From positions 4,018,510-4,082,509 of the forward strand of contig NZ_LT732529.1 of assembly GCF_900156865.1 (NCBI RefSeq): DNA of 64,000 bases. Reading direction: 5' to 3'. The notes under the pieces were generated by a model. The model was not told where the DNA came from, did no database searches, and was given only the letters and a program-made list of their open reading frames with translations. The stretch comes from Litchfieldia sinesaloumensis (lineage in GTDB: Bacteria > Bacillota > Bacilli > Bacillales > Bacillaceae_L). A program made the position numbers and the translations under genes. This document shows positions 8,808 to 17,700 of this stretch, one piece after another; position 1 is the first letter of the stretch, and each line of letters starts with the position of its first letter.

Positions 8808-9881
8808 TTAGTTTTGTGCCATTTTGAATTCTAGGAATAGCTGATTGTAGATAGAGAGATTCCGCTTGCCTAGGTTTTCATACACTTCAAGCTTCTCTGT
8901 TAGTTCAGGAGAAGGGTAGAAGCGCTCGTCAGTCACCATATCCTCAGGCATATATTGAAGTGCCTCTTTGTTTGGAGTAGAGTAACTGACATATTCAGTG
9001 TTCTGCGCGGCAACTTCAGCATCTAACATAAAATTAATGAATTGATGCGCGCCATCTATATTTTTGGCAGTCTTCGGAATAACCATATTATCAAACCAAA
9101 GGTTGGATCCTTCACTTGGGACCACATAATCTATGTCTTCGTTTTCCCACATGATATCAGCTGCATCACCAGACCATACTATCCCAATAGCGGCTTCCTC
9201 ATTCTGAATGAGTACTTTTCCTTCGTCACCGACAATGGCTTTAACGTTTGGTGTGAGCTTGATAAGTTTTTCCTTTGCCTCGTTTAAATGGTCGATATTT
9301 GTATCATTCAATGAATAGCCGAGAGAGTTTAGTCCCATCCCGATAATTTCCCTCGCGCCATCGACCAGGATAATTTCGTTTTTAAGAGAAGGATCCCAAA
9401 GGTCATTCCAGCTAGTAAATTCTCTTCCCTCAAGCATTGTAGGATTAAAGACAATCCCGACAGTCCCCCAGAAATAGGGAACAGAGTATTGATTGCCTGG
9501 GTCAAAAGGTAGATCCATGAAACGCTCATCAATGTTTACTAAATTTGGCAATTTCGAGTGATCAAGAGGGACAAGTAGGTCCTCTTGCCGCATTTTATCA
9601 ATCATATATTCAGAAGGAACAGCGATATCATAGCTTGTTCCACCTTGCTCAATTTTTGTCATCATTGCTTCGTTAGAGTCGAAAGTTTCATAAATGATTT
9701 TAATTCCGGTTTCCTCTTCAAAGCGGTCAATTAATTCCTCATCAATATAATCGCCCCAGTTATAAATGGTCAATGTGTTCCCACTAGCGAGACCCTGTGA
9801 CGAATTTAAATGATGGATAAGATAGAGTAGTCCACCTGAAACAAGTACAATTGCTAAGAATAGCCGGATTAGTTTCGTCAT
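8808..9881 (-). CDS. potD: Spermidine/putrescine ABC transporter, substrate-binding lipoprotein-like subunit
   Basis: The 357-residue PotD-type protein captures polyamines outside the membrane. It begins with a hydrophobic leader (about residues 5-22, LFLAIVLVSGGLLYL) without a clear lipobox cysteine, then NTLTIYNWGDYIDEELIDRFEEETGI, the signature PotD/PotF opening. The typical YFWGTVGIVFNP, WNDLWDP and AQFINFMLDAE-like segments (AHQFINFMLDAEVAAQNT) follow. Its ATG overlaps the potC stop by 4 bp, so it is the last gene of the potABCD operon and translationally coupled. Confidence 0.95.
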   Translation of the reverse strand: MTKLIRLFLAIVLVSGGLLYLIHHLNSSQGLASGNTLTIYNWGDYIDEELIDRFEEETGIKIIYETFDSNEAMMTKIEQGGTSYDIAVPSEYMIDKMRQEDLLVPLDHSKLPNLVNIDERFMDLPFDPGNQYSVPYFWGTVGIVFNPTMLEGREFTSWNDLWDPSLKNEIILVDGAREIIGMGLNSLGYSLNDTNIDHLNEAKEKLIKLTPNVKAIVGDEGKVLIQNEEAAIGIVWSGDAADIMWENEDIDYVVPSEGSNLWFDNMVIPKTAKNIDGAHQFINFMLDAEVAAQNTEYVSYSTPNKEALQYMPEDMVTDERFYPSPELTEKLEVYENLGKRNLSIYNQLFLEFKMAQN

Positions 9882-10690
9882 TTTCGTACCCCCAATCCGC
9901 GCGTGCTATTACGTTGTGCGATAAAGTAATAGCCGACAACAAGCATCATCGTAAAGATAAAGAGAAGTGTTGACAATGCATTAATATTTAATGAGATTCC
10001 GCGACGTGCGAGGGAATAGATTTCAACAGACAGAGTTGAGAATCCGTTACCCGTTACGAAAAATGTCACGGCAAAATCATCAAAAGAGTACGTAAGTGCC
10101 ATGAAAAATCCAGCAAAGATGCCTGGAGTAATATAAGGGATAATGACCTTTGATAGAACTTGCCAATTGCTAGCTCCAAGGTCTTTAGCCGCGTCAATAA
10201 GAGTTGGACTCATTTCCTTTAATCTTGGCAGTACCATTAGAACAACAATCGGAATACAGAAGGCAATATGCGAAAGTAACACAGAATAAAAGCCTAGTTT
10301 GATTCCAGCCATTGTTAATAGAATCAGAAACGACGCACCAATAATAACATCGGGACTCACAATTAACACGTTATTTAACGATAACAATGTATTTTGTGTT
10401 TGTCTTTGTTTAATAGAATGAATCCAAATTGCCCCAAGCACACCAATAATGGTTGAAATAAGCGCAGAAAGCAAGGCAATAACGATTGTATTTAACACAA
10501 TGATTAATAGCCTAGTGTCTCCGAATAGTTCTTTGTACCAATCCAAGGTAAATCCATCAAAATTACTCATTGTCCCACCACTATTAAATGAGTAATAAAT
10601 TAAATAGAAAATCGGCGCATATAAAATGAAGAAAATGACAAATAGATATGCTTTAGATGACAGAGCAAGTTTATCTCTCATTTTTAGCAC
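9878..10690 (-). CDS. potC: Spermidine/putrescine ABC transporter permease PotC
   Basis: The 270-residue permease has about six TM segments. The binding-protein-dependent transport EAA loop reads LIDAAKDLGASNWQVLSKVIIPYITPGI, the contact with PotA. The N-terminus (LFVIFFILYAPIFYLIYYSFN) is typical of PotC. It overlaps potB by 20 bp and potD by 4 bp. Confidence 0.94.
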   Translation of the reverse strand: MLKMRDKLALSSKAYLFVIFFILYAPIFYLIYYSFNSGGTMSNFDGFTLDWYKELFGDTRLLIIVLNTIVIALLSALISTIIGVLGAIWIHSIKQRQTQNTLLSLNNVLIVSPDVIIGASFLILLTMAGIKLGFYSVLLSHIAFCIPIVVLMVLPRLKEMSPTLIDAAKDLGASNWQVLSKVIIPYITPGIFAGFFMALTYSFDDFAVTFFVTGNGFSTLSVEIYSLARRGISLNINALSTLLFIFTMMLVVGYYFIAQRNSTRGLGVRK

Positions 10691-11489
10691 CTCGTTTCTT
10701 GCGGTTTCCTGTTAAGACCATAATGATTACCATGAAGATTATCAGGAAGACGGCAATTGTGGAACCCATGCCCCAATCCTGAGTGACGAGAAATTGTTGT
10801 TCAATAGCTGTACCAAGCGTAATGACTTTGTTCCCCGCAATTAACCTTGTTAGCATGAACAACGAAAGTGCAGGAATAAATACAACCTGGCAGCCCGATC
10901 TTACCCCTTGAATCGTTAGTGGAAAAATCACACGACGAAATGTAGTCCATTTTGATGCTCCAAGATCACGTGCTGCATCGAGTAGACTAGGGTTGAGTTC
11001 GTTTAATGAGTTGAAAATCGGTAATATCATAAAAGGAATAAATATATAAACAGATACAAACACAAAGCTAAAGTCTGTGAATAGTAATTGTTTAGAGCCG
11101 ATTCCGAACACTTCAAGAAGTGCGTTTGCAGCTCCATGTGCCCCAAAGATACCAATAAAGGCATAGGCTTTTAATAATAGATTGATCCAAGAAGGAGCAA
11201 TAATGAGCAGCAACCAAAGATGTTTATGCTTCGTTCTTGTAATCAAGTATGCTGTTGGGTAAGCAACTAATAGAGTAAAAGCAGTTATTAGAAACGCATA
11301 CCAAAACGAACTCAACGTCATCTTTAAGTAAATCGGTGTAAAGAACGTCTTGTAGTTTACAAGTGATAAATTACCCTCGATATCAAAAAACGAATAATAG
11401 AGGACAAGAGTAATCGGTGCAATAACAAAAACAAGAATCCATAAAGCATAAGGGATAAATAGTAGATTTCGAGATAGCTTATTTTCCAT
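10671..11489 (-). CDS. potB: Spermidine/putrescine ABC transporter permease PotB
   Basis: The 272-residue permease has about six TM segments and an EAA loop [26 protein letters not shown] use the ATG at 11489 (MENKLSRN), which overlaps the potA end by 11 bp; an upstream in-frame start at 11507 would add six residues and overlap more of potA. It pairs with PotC in the membrane channel of the polyamine importer. Confidence 0.93.
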   Translation of the reverse strand: MENKLSRNLLFIPYALWILVFVIAPITLVLYYSFFDIEGNLSLVNYKTFFTPIYLKMTLSSFWYAFLITAFTLLVAYPTAYLITRTKHKHLWLLLIIAPSWINLLLKAYAFIGIFGAHGAANALLEVFGIGSKQLLFTDFSFVFVSVYIFIPFMILPIFNSLNELNPSLLDAARDLGASKWTTFRRVIFPLTIQGVRSGCQVVFIPALSLFMLTRLIAGNKVITLGTAIEQQFLVTQDWGMGSTIAVFLIIFMVIIMVLTGNRKKRGAKNER

Positions 11490-12588
11490 GGCTTTCCCCG
11501 TCCACATAAGCCTCTAAGCGACGATCATATTCCTCTTCTGTTTCACCAAGACGCATAACATGAATTGCTTCTGGATCAAAGTAAAGCCCAATCTCATCTC
11601 CAACTTTTGCTTTTTTAGTGGAGTGTACGAGCCATTCGTTTCCGTCCTTGTCAAAGCCACAAATCTCATAGTGTACGCCTCTAAATAGTTGTGAATCCAC
11701 AACCACCTGAAGTTTTCCATTTTCAGTAGAAGTAATTTGTAAATCTTCAGGACGGATGACAATTTCAACAGGCTCATTATCCGAAAAACCTTGGTCAACA
11801 CATTCGAATGTTTTCCCAACAAACTCAACTAAGAAGTCATGGTGCATTTTTCCTTTAACAATATTGGACTCCCCAATAAAATCTGCAACAAATCGGTTAA
11901 TTGGTTCATCGTAAATATCAATAGGTGTACCACTTTGTTGAATTTTTCCTTCATTAAGCACAAAAATCTCATCCGACATTGCAAGAGCTTCCTCTTGGTC
12001 ATGTGTGACAAATATAAATGTAATACCAAGACGTTTCTGAAGGTCGCGCAGCTCATACTGCATTTCTGTACGAAGTTTTAAATCGAGTGCAGATAATGGC
12101 TCATCTAATAAAATGATTTCAGGTTCATTTACAATGGCACGCGCAATCGCAACCCGTTGTCTTTGACCACCTGACATTTCTTTGATTTCGCGACTTTCAT
12201 AGCCTGAAAGATTAACGAAGCTCAAGGCTTCCTTTACTTTTTTATCTATTTCAAGTTGCTTCATTTTCTTAATCCGTAAACCGAAGGCAACATTTTCGAA
12301 TACATTTAGATGTGGAAACAAGGCGTAATCTTGAAACACAGTATTAACCTGCCGTTTGTTGGCAGGAGTCGTGTTTACTTTTTTACCATTAAAATAAACC
12401 TCTCCATTTGAAGGTTCAATAAACCCTGCAATCAAACGTAATATCGTCGTTTTTCCACAACCTGAAGGACCGAGAAGGGTATAAAACTTTCCTCTTTCAA
12501 TTTCAAAGCTAACGTTGTCAAGGACAGCTGGGTCATTGTCATATTGCTTTGTGACATTTTTAAATTGGATGATAGGTGTACTGTTCAT
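11479..12588 (-). CDS. potA: Spermidine/putrescine ABC transporter ATP-binding protein PotA
   Basis: The 369-residue ATPase has Walker [10 protein letters not shown] (about residues 38-46), Q-loop [12 protein letters not shown], signature [15 protein letters not shown], Walker [13 protein letters not shown] and H-loop [10 protein letters not shown], followed by a C-terminal TOBE regulatory domain (about residues 285-355). This is the MalK/PotA type and powers PotBC. It is the first gene of the four-gene leftward operon. Confidence 0.95.
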   Translation of the reverse strand: MNSTPIIQFKNVTKQYDNDPAVLDNVSFEIERGKFYTLLGPSGCGKTTILRLIAGFIEPSNGEVYFNGKKVNTTPANKRQVNTVFQDYALFPHLNVFENVAFGLRIKKMKQLEIDKKVKEALSFVNLSGYESREIKEMSGGQRQRVAIARAIVNEPEIILLDEPLSALDLKLRTEMQYELRDLQKRLGITFIFVTHDQEEALAMSDEIFVLNEGKIQQSGTPIDIYDEPINRFVADFIGESNIVKGKMHHDFLVEFVGKTFECVDQGFSDNEPVEIVIRPEDLQITSTENGKLQVVVDSQLFRGVHYEICGFDKDGNEWLVHSTKKAKVGDEIGLYFDPEAIHVMRLGETEEEYDRRLEAYVDGESHGK

Positions 12589-12639
12589 AGCAACCCCCTT
12601 CTTTCTATATAAGGTAGAGTTTTAGTGCAATCCGGCATA

Positions 12640-12667
12640 ATTATACACGAAACGGTAAAAATTTCAA
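12640..12667 (-). promoter_or_regulatory. Candidate sigma-A promoter of potABCD
   Basis: On the minus strand TTGAAA (12662-12667), 16 bp, TATAAT (12640-12645) lies about 50 bp upstream of the potA start. Confidence 0.6.
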
Positions 12668-12781
12668 TAAAATTTGTAAGCTGCTAAACTAGAAAATTAT
12701 ACAAATTGAATTCAAAAACAGTCTAGGTAAAAAGAATTAGGTAAAAATTCACATTTTTAGAAAAAAGGATATGTTATTTGA

Positions 12782-12810
12782 TTGACCTAAAAGATAAATA
12801 GAAATATAAT
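12782..12810 (+). promoter_or_regulatory. Sigma-A promoter of the riboswitch/GGDEF transcription unit
   Basis: TTGACC (12782-12787), 17 bp, TATAAT (12805-12810) gives a transcript start near 12817, immediately before the c-di-GMP riboswitch fold. Confidence 0.75.
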
Positions 12811-12839
12811 TGAATTATAATTTAAAATTTTCGCTTTAG

Positions 12840-12990
12840 CGGAACAACTGAATAAAGTAAGAGCAAATTCATTGAAAGATGAAGACGCAAAACTATAGGG
12901 GCTAAAGTCCATAAATAAGTGTTCAAAGTGTCATTTTCGACTGACTATTGAAACATCCTTTAGGACATGCCAGCCAGTTGCCGAGTATAA
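12840..12990 (+). ncRNA. Cyclic-di-GMP-I (GEMM-I) riboswitch aptamer
   Basis: The conserved GEMM-I elements occur in order. First is GAGCAAA, then a hairpin TTCAT-TGAAAG-ATGAA with a GAAA tetraloop. The invariant GACGCAAAACTATAGGGGCTAAAG block is at about 12883-12906 (written here by its ends GACGCAAA and GGGCTAAAG). A long imperfect stem closes with AGTCC/GGAC, and the tetraloop-receptor side GCCAGCCAGTTGCCG follows. The P2-like arm is longer than usual (about 50 nt). Family knowledge: these aptamers sense c-di-GMP. A terminator follows directly, and the next gene encodes a GGDEF protein. Confidence 0.9.
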
Positions 12991-13009
12991 CTCGTATCGT
13001 AAAGAACGT

Positions 13010-13040
13010 AGATTAATCGGTGTTGATTAGTCTTTTTTTT
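13010..13040 (+). terminator. Riboswitch expression-platform terminator
   Basis: GATTAATC-ggtgtt-GATTAGTC followed by eight T residues lies between the aptamer and the GGDEF start, the place expected for a transcriptional on/off platform. Confidence 0.85.
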
Positions 13041-13096
13041 GTACCTATTTGTCATATTTGTTGCTACTAAATAACTAGATTTTTGGAAGTGATTAT

Positions 13097-14287
13097 ATGG
13101 AAAAAACGATCCAGAATCTGAACGTACTGAAAAAATTAAGTGAACTAATAGAGATGGTTGGTTCTGAAAAAAATTTAATTTCTGATGAAGTTCGTGATTA
13201 TTGTATAACAGCTTTTCAGGATACAGAAGAACAAAAAATAACGAGTACACTTTTAAATCAACTTCAACAAATGAATGAACAAATGGAAAACATGTCTTGG
13301 ATGAACAAGCATTATCGAATCCTTCATGAATTTGCCCAAATCTGCAGTAAAACCTTAAATGAAAGTATTCTTCTCCAAAAGTCATATGAGATGGTTTCAC
13401 GAGTTATGCCAACAGATGCTTTTTACATTGCTTTGCATAACCCTGGTGATTCTCACATTCAATTCATTTTTATCATGGACAATGGTGAACAGGCTCCGCC
13501 AAGTTTGGTGGAATTCGGTGAAAATTACACTTCTAAGGTTATTAAAACGAGAGAGATTGTCCATCTTAAACATTTAAATCAGAATATTGAATATGATACG
13601 AAGATGGGAGAAGGGGACGAGGATACAAGCTCGTGTCTATTTGTGCCAGTTGTCATTGATGATCAGGTAAAAGGTGTTATCTCGACTCAGAGCTTTAGGG
13701 ACTTCGCCTATAGGAAAGAGCATGAGGAACTATTACAAATGATTGGGGCACAAGTAATTAATTCAATTCAAACAGCCAGATTATATGAAAAAATTTATAC
13801 GATGTCTCGTACAGATGAATTAACTGGATTAAAGAACCATCGCGCTTTCCATGAGGAATTAGCGAGGTTAATCCATGATAAAAGTAATAAAATTACGGTC
13901 ATGATGATTGATTCTGATGATTTAAAACAAGTTAATGATCGCTATGGACATGACATTGGCGATCAATATTTGAAGGTGCTTGCAGAAGGTATTAAATCGG
14001 TTTGTAACGACGAAATCGAAGGGTATCGATATGCAGGAGACGAGTTCATGCTCCTTATTAAAACCGATATTAAGAAGAGTGTTAAGGACATATATGCGAC
14101 GCTAAAAGCCTACTACAATGAACATCATGTCTTAATTGAAAATGAAAAGGTTACCGTTTCTATTAGTACAGGTGTTGGTGTCTACCCTCAAAACGGGACA
14201 ACCGTAGACTCTTTAAAAAAGGCTGCAGACAAGGCCCTTTATGTTGCTAAGGAAAGTGGAAAAAACAAGATGGTCATATCGAATTAA
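13097..14287 (+). CDS. GAF-GGDEF protein, probable diguanylate cyclase
   Basis: The 396-residue protein has an N-terminal helical part, a GAF sensor domain (about residues 85-222) and a GGDEF domain (about 232-395). GGDEF landmarks are TDELTGLKNHRAF, DSDDLKQVNDRYGHDIGD and YRYAGDEF. The first glycine of the GGDEF loop is alanine (AGDEF), a variant known in some active cyclases. No RxxD inhibitory I-site precedes it, so product feedback inside the protein is not expected. Instead a c-di-GMP riboswitch in its own leader could give feedback at the RNA level. The domain makes c-di-GMP from two GTP. The ATG follows GGAAGTGA. Confidence 0.88.
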   Translation: MEKTIQNLNVLKKLSELIEMVGSEKNLISDEVRDYCITAFQDTEEQKITSTLLNQLQQMNEQMENMSWMNKHYRILHEFAQICSKTLNESILLQKSYEMVSRVMPTDAFYIALHNPGDSHIQFIFIMDNGEQAPPSLVEFGENYTSKVIKTREIVHLKHLNQNIEYDTKMGEGDEDTSSCLFVPVVIDDQVKGVISTQSFRDFAYRKEHEELLQMIGAQVINSIQTARLYEKIYTMSRTDELTGLKNHRAFHEELARLIHDKSNKITVMMIDSDDLKQVNDRYGHDIGDQYLKVLAEGIKSVCNDEIEGYRYAGDEFMLLIKTDIKKSVKDIYATLKAYYNEHHVLIENEKVTVSISTGVGVYPQNGTTVDSLKKAADKALYVAKESGKNKMVISN

Positions 14288-14289
14288 GA

Positions 14290-14317
14290 AAAGCTCATCC
14301 AATGGATGAGCTTTTTA
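14290..14317. terminator. Bidirectional terminator
   Basis: AAAGCTCATCC-aat-GGATGAGCTTTTT lies just after the GGDEF stop and faces the convergent DUF2653 gene. Confidence 0.88.
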
Positions 14318-14341
14318 AGTTGGGCTGGAAACTCGTTAACC

Positions 14342-14629
14342 TTAGTTAATATGAGCGATAATACCTTCTTCTTCATCTAATACCAGCTTTATTCCGGCGT
14401 AAGGATCTCTATTAAGAAATTCGCCAAGCCATAAGCGAATCGCTTCAATTAAATTCGCCATGATGAGGACCTGCTTTCTGTCGTTTACATAGACCTCTGC
14501 AGAAAAGCCGTAATCATCGTCATACATAAGCTCCACTTCAACTTCCTCAGGCTTTACCTGTTTTTTTAAGCCAATGTAGACACATACTGCATTAATAATT
14601 TCTTGTTCGGAAAGAATTAGCGTTGCCAT
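14342..14629 (-). CDS. DUF2653 (YxcD-like) small protein
   Basis: The 95-residue acidic, soluble protein starts MATLILSEQEIINAVCVYIGLKK and contains AEVYVNDRKQVLIMANLIEAIRLWL, matching the YxcD/DUF2653 pattern of bacilli. The function is unknown. Its start overlaps the end of the upstream secreted/membrane protein gene by 13 bp, so the two form an operon. Confidence 0.75.
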   Translation of the reverse strand: MATLILSEQEIINAVCVYIGLKKQVKPEEVEVELMYDDDYGFSAEVYVNDRKQVLIMANLIEAIRLWLGEFLNRDPYAGIKLVLDEEEGIIAHIN

Positions 14630-15060
14630 GGATCAGCCTCATTTTTCTTGCGGTCCCGAATCATAACGAATACTTTTCGGATAATAACAATTAGAACATA
14701 AATTGCTATAACATTAATCATTAAGCCAAGAAATGAACCAAGCATACCCATTCCGCCTAATAGACCTCCGAATAAGAATCCTGCTAGACCCCCAAGCATG
14801 AGACCTTTCATAAGCCCACCTGACATAAGTCCGCCCTTAGGAGTAGTAGTCGTAGTGGATTTGTTTGTCACATTGTTATCATCTTTTTTCTGCTGTTGGA
14901 AGTTTGATTTATTCGTGTTTCCAATATTATTGTTGAATCCTTTTTTACCTGATTTATATCCTTTTGCTTCTACCGTTGTAAGGTTATCTTGGAAAACGAA
15001 GCTTCCAAGTGGTGAAAGAAGTAACGAAAGTGCAAGTAGCGCAGCGAAAACTTTTTTCAT
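14617..15060 (-). CDS. Signal-peptide protein with glycine-rich membrane segment, unknown function
   Basis: The 147-residue protein has a signal peptide (MKKVFAALLALSLLLSPLGSF), an Asn/Gln/Thr-rich linker, a Gly/Leu/Met-rich hydrophobic stretch (GGLAGFLFGGLLGGMG) and a second TM helix ending in basic residues. I chose ATG 15060 because GGAGGT lies 10 bases upstream; an ATG at 15078 overlaps that site. The Gly-Met-rich membrane part resembles small Tim44-like or membrane-remodelling proteins, but I do not recognise a family. It is coupled to the DUF2653 gene. Confidence 0.7.
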   Translation of the reverse strand: MKKVFAALLALSLLLSPLGSFVFQDNLTTVEAKGYKSGKKGFNNNIGNTNKSNFQQQKKDDNNVTNKSTTTTTPKGGLMSGGLMKGLMLGGLAGFLFGGLLGGMGMLGSFLGLMINVIAIYVLIVIIRKVFVMIRDRKKNEADPWQR

Positions 15061-15414
15061 AAATGTAAGTACCTCCATAAGTTTATATTTATTTTTATAT
15101 TATACCTTAATTTCCTTAAAAAGCTCTTTTAAACCACCTTCCTAATCTTACTACTTTATATACGATGAAACGGAGGATAGGTTTCGATTTATAAGAAAAA
15201 TTATGTTGGTAAATTATTACTATATTATGAGAATTTGTAGGTAAAAAGTGGTTTCCTTATCCTAATGACTTTAAAAATGGTATAGTATATTTGAAGTATA
15301 TTGAGTAACTCTATTTTAGCAACAAGTTCCAACCGTACTTAATGGTGGGATTCTTATTTTATGAATATACAATCTAGTTAATTGATTGAATAGAAGGCAG
15401 GAGAGAGGATACGA
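15061..15414. other. Intergenic region between divergent genes
   Basis: The 354 bp are AT-rich. An extended -10 candidate TGGTATAGT lies near 15279-15287, which would leave a leader of about 120 nt before ctaB. No riboswitch fold or strong terminator was recognised. Confidence 0.4.
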
Positions 15415-16317
15415 ATGAAAACAGCAGTACATCTACAAAAAACATCCCTCATAGCTGATCTTAAATCTCTTTTTAAGGCAGGAGTTTTACTCGCGAATGT
15501 TCTACCTGTGTTTTCAGGATTTTGGTTAGCAATATATTTTACGGGTGCATCTTTCCAAGACAACTTAGGTTTGTTTTTATATACATTCATTGGCAGCACA
15601 CTTGTTATGGCGGGGGCTCTCATCATTAACAACTGGTATGATGTAGACATAGATACAGTCATGGATCGGACAAAGAAACGTCCAACTGTGACTGGACACT
15701 TTTCGTTACAATTTGTATTGACCCTGGGAATAATCTGTACAGTATTAGGATTCTTTTTTCTGTTTTTCACAACCTTTGAAGCTGTCTTTTTTACATTTGT
15801 AGGCTGGTTTACGTATGTTGTGTTGTACACAATGTGGTCAAAGCGTAGGTTTACTATTAACACAGTGATTGGGAGTGTATCGGGTGCAGTTTCGCCGTTA
15901 ATGGGATGGGCCGCGGTGGCACCAATTCAACATACAGTTCCAATTGTTCTCTTTTTAATTTTGTTTGTTTTTCAAATGCCCCATACGTATGCTATTGCGA
16001 TAAGAAAGTATGATGAATATAAGGCTGCTGGAGTTGCGATGCTACCTGTTGTTCGCGGTTTTGAGGTGACCAAAAAGCACTTTTTATTCTGGGTCATCTG
16101 TCTGTTTCCATTACCTTTCTTTTTGTGGGATCTAGGAACGGTGTTTGTTGTACTGGCAACTTTGCTTAATGTTGGATGGATTATAGTAAGCATTAAAGGG
16201 TTTTCTGTCAAAGATGATATGAAATGGGCTCGATTGAATTTTCTTTATTCCGTTAATTATATTTTGCTAATCTTTCTGCTAATGGTGGTTGTTACACTGC
16301 CTAAATATCTCGGATAG
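15415..16317 (+). CDS. ctaB: Protoheme IX farnesyltransferase (heme O synthase)
   Basis: The 300-residue membrane enzyme of the UbiA superfamily attaches a farnesyl group to heme B to make heme O, precursor of heme A. Motifs are NNWYDVDIDTVMDRTKKRP (first Asp-rich site), YTMWSKRR, and the heme-O-synthase second motif YDEYKAAGVAMLPVVRG with the preceding MPHTYAIAIRKYDEY. About eight to nine TM segments are visible. The ATG follows GCAGGAGAGAGG. It lies 3 kb before the b(o/a)3 oxidase genes, whose product would need heme O or A. Confidence 0.93.
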   Translation: MKTAVHLQKTSLIADLKSLFKAGVLLANVLPVFSGFWLAIYFTGASFQDNLGLFLYTFIGSTLVMAGALIINNWYDVDIDTVMDRTKKRPTVTGHFSLQFVLTLGIICTVLGFFFLFFTTFEAVFFTFVGWFTYVVLYTMWSKRRFTINTVIGSVSGAVSPLMGWAAVAPIQHTVPIVLFLILFVFQMPHTYAIAIRKYDEYKAAGVAMLPVVRGFEVTKKHFLFWVICLFPLPFFLWDLGTVFVVLATLLNVGWIIVSIKGFSVKDDMKWARLNFLYSVNYILLIFLLMVVVTLPKYLG

Positions 16318-16325
16318 AAATTGAT

Positions 16326-16358
16326 TAACCTCGCTACTTTTATAGTGGCGGGTTTTTT
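16326..16358 (+). terminator. Intrinsic terminator after ctaB
   Basis: CCTCGCTAC-ttttat-AGTGGCGGG is followed by TTTTTTT. Confidence 0.88.
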
Positions 16359-16373
16359 TATCTTCAAACTTAA

Positions 16374-16400
16374 TGTCACAAATTTCAACCCTCAATCGTC
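16374..16400 (+). promoter_or_regulatory. ECF41-type sigma factor promoter
   Basis: TGTCACA (16374-16380) and CGTC (16397-16400) are separated by 16 bp, matching the published ECF41 consensus of TGTCACA at -35 and CGTC at -10. It lies 34 bp before the oxidoreductase start and two genes before an ECF41 sigma gene, which implies positive autoregulation of the pair. Confidence 0.85.
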
Positions 16401-16433
16401 TTGATTATAAATAGATTGGTGGGAGTGAAATGT

Positions 16434-17696
16434 ATGCAAAATACTGAACAGAATTGGGATTGTGTCATTATCGGAGGTGGCATTGCTGGCCTAATTGCGT
16501 CCATCTATTTAGCGCGAGCTGAAAAGTCTGTCCTTATTTTAGAAAAAGCAAAAACACTTGGGGGCAGGGGAAGAACAACGGTTAAAATGGATTCCTATTT
16601 GAACTTAGGGCCACATGCCCTATATTCTAAAGGATTAGCAATCGAAACACTACGTGAATTAGGCATTGAATTGGAGGGTGGCATTGTGCCGACGAGGGGG
16701 AAAATGATCCATAATGGCGAAATTTTTGATATACCTGCTTCGCCGTTTATACTGGTAACGAGCACTTTATTAAATTGGAATGCTAAAAAAGAGTTACTCT
16801 CTTTCTTCCTTAAATATAAGAAGATGAAAACAGATGGATTTAAAAATGTACCATTAGCTCAGTGGTTGCAGCATAGAATTAAGGATAAATTGGCAAGAAA
16901 TCTTATTCTAATGCTTTCTCGGCTATCCTCTTACTCGGATGAGTCAGACCGGCTAAGTGCTGGTGCAGCAATAAAACAACTGCAATTAGGAAATGCGATG
17001 TACCTTAATAAGGGCTGGCAAAGTATGATAGATGCTTTAATAAATAAGGCGGTTGAGTTTGGAGTTCAGTTCCAAACTGTAAAGCATGTAAATAAAGTTA
17101 CTGGCTCCTTTCCAGACCTATCGGTGCAAACAAATAAAGAAATAATTTATGCTAAAAATGTACTATCCACATCAAGTCCGCAGGAAACTTCAAAATTACT
17201 CAAAGAATATAAATGTACACCAGAGTTTATCAAGAAAGACTACATTCCTGTTCATGCAGCCTGCTTAGATCTCGTATTATCAAAGGTACCCAATCCGAAT
17301 ATTGACTTTGCAATGGGGGTAGAGGACCCCTTTTATTTCTCAAATCACTCGAAAATAGCAAAGCTGAGTAACCAAGATCACCAGGTAATACATGTTATGA
17401 AATATGGTATTTCCAATCAAGAAACTGAAAAGGAATTAGAAGAGTTTATGGAAATAGTTCAGCCTGGTTGGGAGGAGTTCGTAATCTATAAACGATATCT
17501 TCCTAGAATGACTGTTTCAAATCGGTTGGTTCTAGCCAGTAATGACGATGAGGTGTCTCCTTTGGTTAGTCAAATCCCAGGATTTTATATTGCGGGGGAC
17601 TGGGTGGGAGATGCAATGCTTGCTGAAGCTTCATTTCAAAGTGGAAGAAAGGCTGCTCAGTTTATTCTTGAAAAATTTTCTATAAAGGTGGTGTAG
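16434..17696 (+). CDS. FAD-dependent oxidoreductase (amine oxidase/phytoene-dehydrogenase type), ECF41 partner
   Basis: The 420-residue protein has the N-terminal dinucleotide fold VIIGGGIAGLIASIYLARAE ending in an acidic residue (LILEK), then LGGRGRTTV and a C-terminal FAD motif PGFYIAGDWVGDAMLAEASF. This is the NAD(P)/FAD amine-oxidase/CrtI superfamily; the substrate is unknown. ATG 16434 is preceded by GGTGGGAG; an in-frame TTG at 16401 sits on the promoter and is rejected. The gene is followed 4 bp later by the ECF41 sigma gene, and genes of this kind (oxidoreductase next to ECF41) are the known regulon of this sigma group. Confidence 0.85.
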   Translation: MQNTEQNWDCVIIGGGIAGLIASIYLARAEKSVLILEKAKTLGGRGRTTVKMDSYLNLGPHALYSKGLAIETLRELGIELEGGIVPTRGKMIHNGEIFDIPASPFILVTSTLLNWNAKKELLSFFLKYKKMKTDGFKNVPLAQWLQHRIKDKLARNLILMLSRLSSYSDESDRLSAGAAIKQLQLGNAMYLNKGWQSMIDALINKAVEFGVQFQTVKHVNKVTGSFPDLSVQTNKEIIYAKNVLSTSSPQETSKLLKEYKCTPEFIKKDYIPVHAACLDLVLSKVPNPNIDFAMGVEDPFYFSNHSKIAKLSNQDHQVIHVMKYGISNQETEKELEEFMEIVQPGWEEFVIYKRYLPRMTVSNRLVLASNDDEVSPLVSQIPGFYIAGDWVGDAMLAEASFQSGRKAAQFILEKFSIKVV

Positions 17697-17700
17697 CAAT

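Noticed and set aside
7920..8811. Several overlapping open frames of 60-105 codons on both strands in the repeat region
   Set aside because: They are copies of one another generated by the 155-bp tandem repeat, lack ribosome binding sites and resemble no protein family.
12960..13400. 146-codon minus-strand open frame over the riboswitch and GGDEF start
   Set aside because: It is antisense to the aptamer and the clear GGDEF gene and has no family resemblance.
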